Source: Candidatus Sifarchaeum marinoarchaea (GTDB lineage: Archaea; Asgardarchaeota; Sifarchaeia; Borrarchaeales; Borrarchaeaceae). From it: a DNA stretch of 19,435 bases. The position numbers and the translations under genes are program-made. This document shows positions 16,032 through 19,435 of the stretch, in pieces; the first letter of the stretch is position 1, and every line of letters begins with the position of its first letter. The notes below the pieces were generated by a model, which saw only the letters and a list, made by a program, of their open reading frames with translations, had not been told where the DNA came from and did no database searches. The stretch spans positions 1-19,435 of the forward strand of contig JAECRW010000012.1 in the NCBI GenBank assembly GCA_016294985.1, read 5' to 3'.

Positions 16032-16754
16032 TTACGATGAACTGCCGCCTAAACCAGGAAAATAATATCGTGTACCCCTTGCGTAGCTTGAATCGAGACG
16101 AGCTATCCCGCCGTCCTTAAAAGCTTTAAGAACTCTTTCAGATCGCTCTTTAGACCATCCTTTTTCTATCATGATCTCTTCGAGAGTTGTCCAACCCTTG
16201 GAGCTAGCCAGTTCAAGTACTTCGTTCTGGTCGCTACTCAAGCCCACAGGGACGAATTCAACGAGTTTTACGTCTGATGACTTAAGTTCAAATACATTTA
16301 CGAGATCTGCCTTTTCCAGACGCTTTATCGCACTATTTATATCATCGGGGCTTATAGTAACTCCTGGAGTTTCTTTATTTACCAACAAAACTATCTCTGC
16401 AAGGCTCATAATGCCTCCAGAGGCCTCTTTATTTTTTTGAAGGATACCAAGGGCTTCAAGCCCAAGTTTATCATAGTATTTATCTTTGCCAAATAGTCTA
16501 GGTTTGCCTTTTTCCTCATATACACCTATTTCTAAAGGTAATCCCAGCTCAGCACGCATACGTACTACTTGTTCACGATAAGCCGGTAATGTTTTGATTT
16601 CCTTTGCATATTTTTTCTCGAATTTCTTTAATTCTCCGCGAAGTTCTCGTAACGACGTAAGCATCTTGCCTAGGTCTTTCATCATTAATTCAGTGCCTTT
16701 TTTCTTAAATTCTCGTTCTAATTTCAATTTCTTCTCGATATCATGCAATCCCAT
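16032..16754 (-). CDS. vps22: ESCRT-II subunit Vps22 (EAP30/SNF8 family)
   Basis: ESCRT-II core subunit of 240 residues. It aligns by eye with human SNF8 from the first residue: GLHDIEKKLKLEREFKKKGTE against GLGAIAKKKLAEAKYKERGT, then a helical KKFEKKYAKEIKTLPAYREQVVRM (compare EEFASKHKQEIRKNPEFRVQF). A first winged helix spans about 92-170 (ISPDDINSAIKRLEKADLVNV, FVPVGLSSDQNEVLELA) and a second about 172-236 (GWTTLEEIMIEKGWSKERSERVLKAFKDGGIARLD, YYFPGL). In eukaryotes Vps22 and its paralogue Vps36 each bind one Vps25; no Vps36 or GLUE domain is present here, so a Vps22 homodimer or a distant Vps36 gene is implied. ATG 16754 is chosen because GAGGTG (16762-16767) sits seven bases upstream; a TTG at 16769 overlaps that site. 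It starts 25 bases after vps28. Confidence 0.93.
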   Translation of the reverse strand: MGLHDIEKKLKLEREFKKKGTELMMKDLGKMLTSLRELRGELKKFEKKYAKEIKTLPAYREQVVRMRAELGLPLEIGVYEEKGKPRLFGKDKYYDKLGLEALGILQKNKEASGGIMSLAEIVLLVNKETPGVTISPDDINSAIKRLEKADLVNVFELKSSDVKLVEFVPVGLSSDQNEVLELASSKGWTTLEEIMIEKGWSKERSERVLKAFKDGGIARLDSSYARGTRYYFPGLGGSSS

Positions 16755-16779
16755 GCTCGGACACCTCAACCGGCAGTTA

Positions 16780-17406
16780 TTATTCTCTTAGCCGTCTCCG
16801 AAAATCATTTAGCCAACGGACAGCATTATATTCTAAATTTTTAGCCATTTCTTCGTTGATCACTTTATCAGGAGATTCTTTTTTAAGGTTATCACGCCAG
16901 CGTTCGATTTCTGTATATACCCAATAATCCTTACCGAATCCTGGGAAATTCTCAAGTAGCAGGAGGATGTCATCGAGGTTAGGAACAATAAGGTCAATCC
17001 TGGCAACACTTCTTAGCTTTGCAAGATCAATTAGTTCTATCATATTGGCAACTACATCAGCTGTCTTAGCGGCTATATTAGAAACGGAGACAAAAGAAGG
17101 GCCTATTGTTCCAACGGGAATTTCATCAGAGGTTGGCATAGTACCTTCAGCAAGACGTAAGCGTTCCGCACCATAAGGGAATTTTTCAATAATCTTTTCC
17201 TTTTCTAAGAATTTATTCAGATTGAAATTCATTTTGTCGAGTTTCATACGTGCTTTAAATGCGTCTCTCATCAAAGATCTCAATTGGCGTTTATAAAGAG
17301 TAGGATCCAAATCTCCCTCAATGAGACTTTTGGTGAGTGTATCTAGTGTTGCAATAGTTGCAAATAGTTCTGCTTCAATCTCTACCTGATCTTTTTCGCG
17401 TGCCAT
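16780..17406 (-). CDS. vps28: ESCRT-I subunit Vps28
   Basis: ESCRT-I subunit, 208 residues from ATG 17406, which has a perfect AGGAGG seven bases upstream. The N-terminal head-forming domain (about 12-90) contains ELFATIATLDTLTKSLIEGDL, comparable with [21 protein letters not shown] of human VPS28, then LDPTLYKRQLRSLMRDAFKARM. After a linker, the C-terminal four-helix bundle (about 108-208) shows ADVVANMIELIDLAKLRSVA, PNLDDILLLLENF and AVRWLNDFRRRL; in eukaryotes this bundle contacts ESCRT-II/III. It is a cytoplasmic partner of Vps23, whose gene ends 46 bases upstream, and vps22 begins 25 bases downstream, so ESCRT-I and ESCRT-II subunits share a transcript. Sequence identity to eukaryotic Vps28 is modest but both domains are in order. 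A short upstream in-frame start at 17424 overlaps the ribosome site and is not favoured. Confidence 0.9.
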   Translation of the reverse strand: MAREKDQVEIEAELFATIATLDTLTKSLIEGDLDPTLYKRQLRSLMRDAFKARMKLDKMNFNLNKFLEKEKIIEKFPYGAERLRLAEGTMPTSDEIPVGTIGPSFVSVSNIAAKTADVVANMIELIDLAKLRSVARIDLIVPNLDDILLLLENFPGFGKDYWVYTEIERWRDNLKKESPDKVINEEMAKNLEYNAVRWLNDFRRRLRE

Positions 17407-17452
17407 GCAGAATCCTCCTAACAAGTAGATTGCACTTTTATCTTAAATTCTA

Positions 17453-18193
17453 TCATTGTTCTTTTGACTCTTCAAGTTTTTTATTTAGAAGATAGAGTTC
17501 TTTTGAATATTTCTTATACAATTTAGTATATTCGACCGACGCAATCTCTCCATCTCTGAACTTTGCTTCCAAGTTTTCTATAAGGTCAACAACCGCTATC
17601 TTTTCACTTTCCAAGTCCATCTGCAAAGTTTCGGCTTGGGCTGAAGGTTGAATTACTTCTTCTTTACGAACTTCGCCTGTTTCAGGAACATTATGAACAG
17701 TCATTCGTGCTTTTAATCGTACTAATTCATCATCTTTGTTCATTATAACAGATTGAAGACGTTCTACTTCACCTTCCAAGATATCAGACTGTCGTTTGAA
17801 CTTTTCTGTTTCTTCCCCTAGTTTTGTAGCTGGTGGAGGTGAAACAACTCCAGCTGGAGCAAGGGGAGCCCTAGCAAAAAGACCTTTGAATGAATTTACT
17901 ATATGATAAACATGAAAATCGCCTCGCCAACCACTTTCCAGTATCCTCATGCGCAATTTTCCTTGCGCATCTACATTAGGATGCTTAACGTTTCTTATCC
18001 AGACTTCTGGAGGTCTCCTCGGAAACTCATATGGGACATAAACATCAATTTCAAATTTCATGCCTGCATATGCACCACGTCCAGGAAGAAATCCTTTCCA
18101 GTGTCGTAAGTTACCATTAACAGGGTTAAATTCCTTCGCGCGTTGATACATTAACTGCGCTTCTCGGGCTAATATAAAATCAGCGTTGATCAA
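17453..18193 (-). CDS. vps23: ESCRT-I subunit Vps23/TSG101-like (UEV, coiled coil, steadiness box)
   Basis: 246 residues. An inactive E2-like (UEV) domain occupies about 1-112, with FEIDVYVPYEFPRRPPEVWI, then HPNVDAQGKLRMRILESGW, matching both E2 HPN and TSG101 VDANGKIYLPYLHEW. The catalytic-Cys position is Arg81, so it should bind but not conjugate ubiquitin. A Pro/Ala linker (109-122) leads to a coiled coil (about 125-165) and a C-terminal segment (about 193-240, ESEKIAVVDLIENLEAKFRDGEI..EYTKLYKKYSKELYLL) with the pattern of the Vps23 steadiness box that packs on Vps28 and Vps37. The UEV is short compared with the eukaryotic one (about 145 residues). TTG at 18193 is the start, supported by AGGAGGT at 18201-18207. 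It is first in the vps23-vps28-vps22 operon and divergent from a coiled-coil gene. Confidence 0.9.
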   Translation of the reverse strand: MINADFILAREAQLMYQRAKEFNPVNGNLRHWKGFLPGRGAYAGMKFEIDVYVPYEFPRRPPEVWIRNVKHPNVDAQGKLRMRILESGWRGDFHVYHIVNSFKGLFARAPLAPAGVVSPPPATKLGEETEKFKRQSDILEGEVERLQSVIMNKDDELVRLKARMTVHNVPETGEVRKEEVIQPSAQAETLQMDLESEKIAVVDLIENLEAKFRDGEIASVEYTKLYKKYSKELYLLNKKLEESKEQ

Positions 18194-18518
18194 TAAATAA
18201 ACCTCCTAACGAAATTTCAGAAGTTTTGCGAAGATCAATAAGGTTTCACATTATTTATTCACTTTATCTATAATTAATGTTATCTTTTCAACATTGTAAT
18301 ATCACTTAATCATTGACTAAATTGACGTTAGTAACTTTTCTAGTTTTTTTGTCTTTCAATAATGATTTAAAGCATGTAAAATCTTTAATTGAATCTAAAT
18401 TAGAAACAAAATTTATTTACATTAAAAACAATACTTATTTATTCACAACGCTAGCAATCTTGTACAATACAAAACAGATCACGTTCACCTGTCTTCACGA
18501 GTAAATGAGGTGTCTATC
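18194..18518. promoter_or_regulatory. Divergent intergenic region between the vps23 operon and the coiled-coil gene
   Basis: 325 bases, strongly AT-rich, with no supported gene. It contains a strong AGGAGGT site for vps23 (18201-18207, minus) and GAGGTG for the plus-strand gene (18507-18512). An exact 12-base direct repeat, TTATTTATTCAC, occurs at 18251-18262 and 18435-18446, placed 58 bases before the vps23 start and 72 before the coiled-coil start. TATA-like sequence is present in both directions, so promoters for both transcripts probably lie here. Confidence 0.5.
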
Positions 18519-19435
18519 TTGTCCAAAAAAGGTAAAGATGATGATATTAAAGAACAGCTCAATGAGATCAATGATTCTTTGGAAGAAATAAAATTCAACC
18601 TTGTACAACTTTTAGGCAGTTCACCAAAGCAAGAAACAAAGGCAAAGTTCGATATCACGCCTATACGAGAGTTGATTGACCCAATAGCTGCTGAAATGGC
18701 CCAAGAGAATACAGTTATAGAAATCCTAGAGAAAATTGAAAAAGTTGGTTCACCAACACAGGAGACATCAAGTGTACCATCTACAGAAACTATGGAAGAG
18801 ATCAAGGAGACTTTGCAAGCACTTGCTAATCGGTCTGATGTCCAAACACCAGATATCAGTTCAATTTCCGAAAAACTCGAAGGGTTTTCGGGCATGATGG
18901 AAAGAATATTTGCCACCCTCGACAAGTATCCAGGGCAAGAAATCATCACAGAAATTCGTGAAGGTATAAAAAAAGCAACTGGTTTTGAAGAAGCAGAGAA
19001 GATTGCTGCTACAGTTGATGACAATCTATCTAAATTAAATGAGACATTGCAAGAAATGGATTCACGTCTTTCGCGGCTTGATGAGTTCGGTGAATTTACT
19101 GCGAGCCTTCCAGAAATTCTTGAACAACTTCAAAATGACATAAGACTCTTACTTGAGATTGATCGTGATGATCAAATGCATCGAGAAGAAAAAGCAAGAA
19201 TTGAAATTGAAAGAGCGGCGGATCTCCTTCAAACAGGCGTTGCTATGATGGATATGCAACCTACAGTTGAAGAAATAAGGAGTTTTGTAGCCGAGAGCAT
19301 CCAGGAAAAAGAAGCGTTAGTAAAATCAAGAGAAGAAATCCTACAACTCTTGAAAGGTGTTTACGAAGAAATAGCGAAAATGAAAGAAGATATTCACGAG
19401 CTTCGTGCCGTTGAGTCCACATTAAATACTGTAAA
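18519..19435 (+). CDS. Long coiled-coil protein of unknown family (3'-truncated by window end)
   Basis: The frame is open from TTG 18519 to the window end (305 codons plus two bases), with GAGGTG six bases before the start; it lacks a stop only because the window ends. The product is highly charged and helical, with no Cys or Trp and no membrane segment. Helical stretches alternate with short Pro/Ser/Thr linkers: about 8-32 (KEQLNEINDSLEEIKFNLVQ), 50-78, 93-107, 119-135, 158-188, 193-250 and 256-303. From about 165 the heptads are dense (LSKLNETLQEMDSRLSRLDEF, EEILQLLKGVYEEIAKMKEDI). It does not look like Snf7/CHMP ESCRT-III, Vps36 or Vps37. It is divergent from the ESCRT-I/II operon and shares its upstream region, so an ESCRT-associated scaffold or a chemoreceptor/SMC-like coiled-coil protein are possibilities. 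Function is unknown. Confidence 0.75.
   Translation, partial: MSKKGKDDDIKEQLNEINDSLEEIKFNLVQLLGSSPKQETKAKFDITPIRELIDPIAAEMAQENTVIEILEKIEKVGSPTQETSSVPSTETMEEIKETLQALANRSDVQTPDISSISEKLEGFSGMMERIFATLDKYPGQEIITEIREGIKKATGFEEAEKIAATVDDNLSKLNETLQEMDSRLSRLDEFGEFTASLPEILEQLQNDIRLLLEIDRDDQMHREEKARIEIERAADLLQTGVAMMDMQPTVEEIRSFVAESIQEKEALVKSREEILQLLKGVYEEIAKMKEDIHELRAVESTLNTV

Noticed and set aside
17453..18193. Active ubiquitin-conjugating E2 enzyme
   Set aside because: The catalytic Cys position is Arg81 and the domain contains no Cys. The coiled coil and steadiness-box C-terminus next to vps28 fit Vps23.
18313..18504. 63-codon plus-strand open frame in the divergent region
   Set aside because: TTG start without a ribosome site, AT-driven Leu/Phe/Thr/Asn composition, and located where promoters of both neighbours are expected.
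18485..19024. 179-codon open frame on the minus strand, Ser/Ile-rich
   Set aside because: It lies wholly antisense to the coiled-coil gene, whose plus-strand frame has a ribosome site, protein-like heptads and stays open to the window end. The antisense composition is the usual mirror of a Glu/Lys-rich gene.
18519..19435. ESCRT-III (Snf7/CHMP) subunit
   Set aside because: The visible part is longer than a usual ESCRT-III protein, lacks the basic first helix pair, and has acidic heptads with Pro/Ser linkers instead.

Overview
This window looks like an accessory stretch of an Asgard archaeal chromosome. The main reason is a nearly complete eukaryote-type ESCRT gene set embedded among ordinary archaeal metabolic genes. 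It includes a Vps4 ATPase with an N-terminal MIT domain, both ESCRT-II subunit types (Vps25 and Vps22/EAP30), and both core ESCRT-I subunits (a Vps23/TSG101-like UEV plus steadiness-box protein, and Vps28). Base composition is AT-rich. Start regions carry sequences complementary to the archaeal 16S 3' end (AGGAGG, GAGGTG, GGTGAT), and several starts are TTG or GTG. A Heimdallarchaeia-like lineage is possible, but the rank cannot be resolved from the sequence alone.

Layout. 1-216 is the C-terminal end of a 4Fe-4S protein, probably a reductive dehalogenase-like enzyme, followed by a stretch with a small start-less coding remnant on the minus strand. 542-1915 (+) is a GT39/PMT-type membrane glycosyltransferase. 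After a 447-base gene-free convergent gap, the minus strand carries a HemL-like class-III aminotransferase and a HEAT-repeat protein. Next on the minus strand come lysC (two ACT domains) and asd, the first two steps from aspartate, and then a MoaD-like small ubiquitin-fold protein ending in Gly-Gly-Gly. Divergent from it is a cofactor-independent phosphoglycerate mutase family protein of the subtype proposed to act as homoserine kinase, which fits its position beside lysC-asd.

ESCRT region. vps4 and vps25 form a plus-strand pair (about 9854-11785) that ends at a T-tract. It is followed by a secreted or membrane-anchored M28 peptidase (glutaminyl-cyclase-like) and a convergent SERCA-like P2A Ca2+ ATPase that keeps the Ca2+ ligands. 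A second ESCRT operon runs on the minus strand: vps23 -> vps28 -> vps22 (18193 down to 16032). Divergent from it, and running off the window end, is a long coiled-coil gene of unknown family (18519 onward) that shares the intergenic promoter region. It is the best candidate here for an undescribed ESCRT-linked component.

How it fits together. Vps23-Vps28 should form ESCRT-I, Vps22-Vps25 ESCRT-II, and Vps4 should disassemble ESCRT-III polymers. No ESCRT-III (Snf7/CHMP) gene, ubiquitin, E1, E2 or RING gene is in this window, nor a Vps36/GLUE or Vps37 gene, so those parts must be encoded elsewhere or be absent. No tRNA, rRNA, CRISPR array, transposase or prophage gene was seen.
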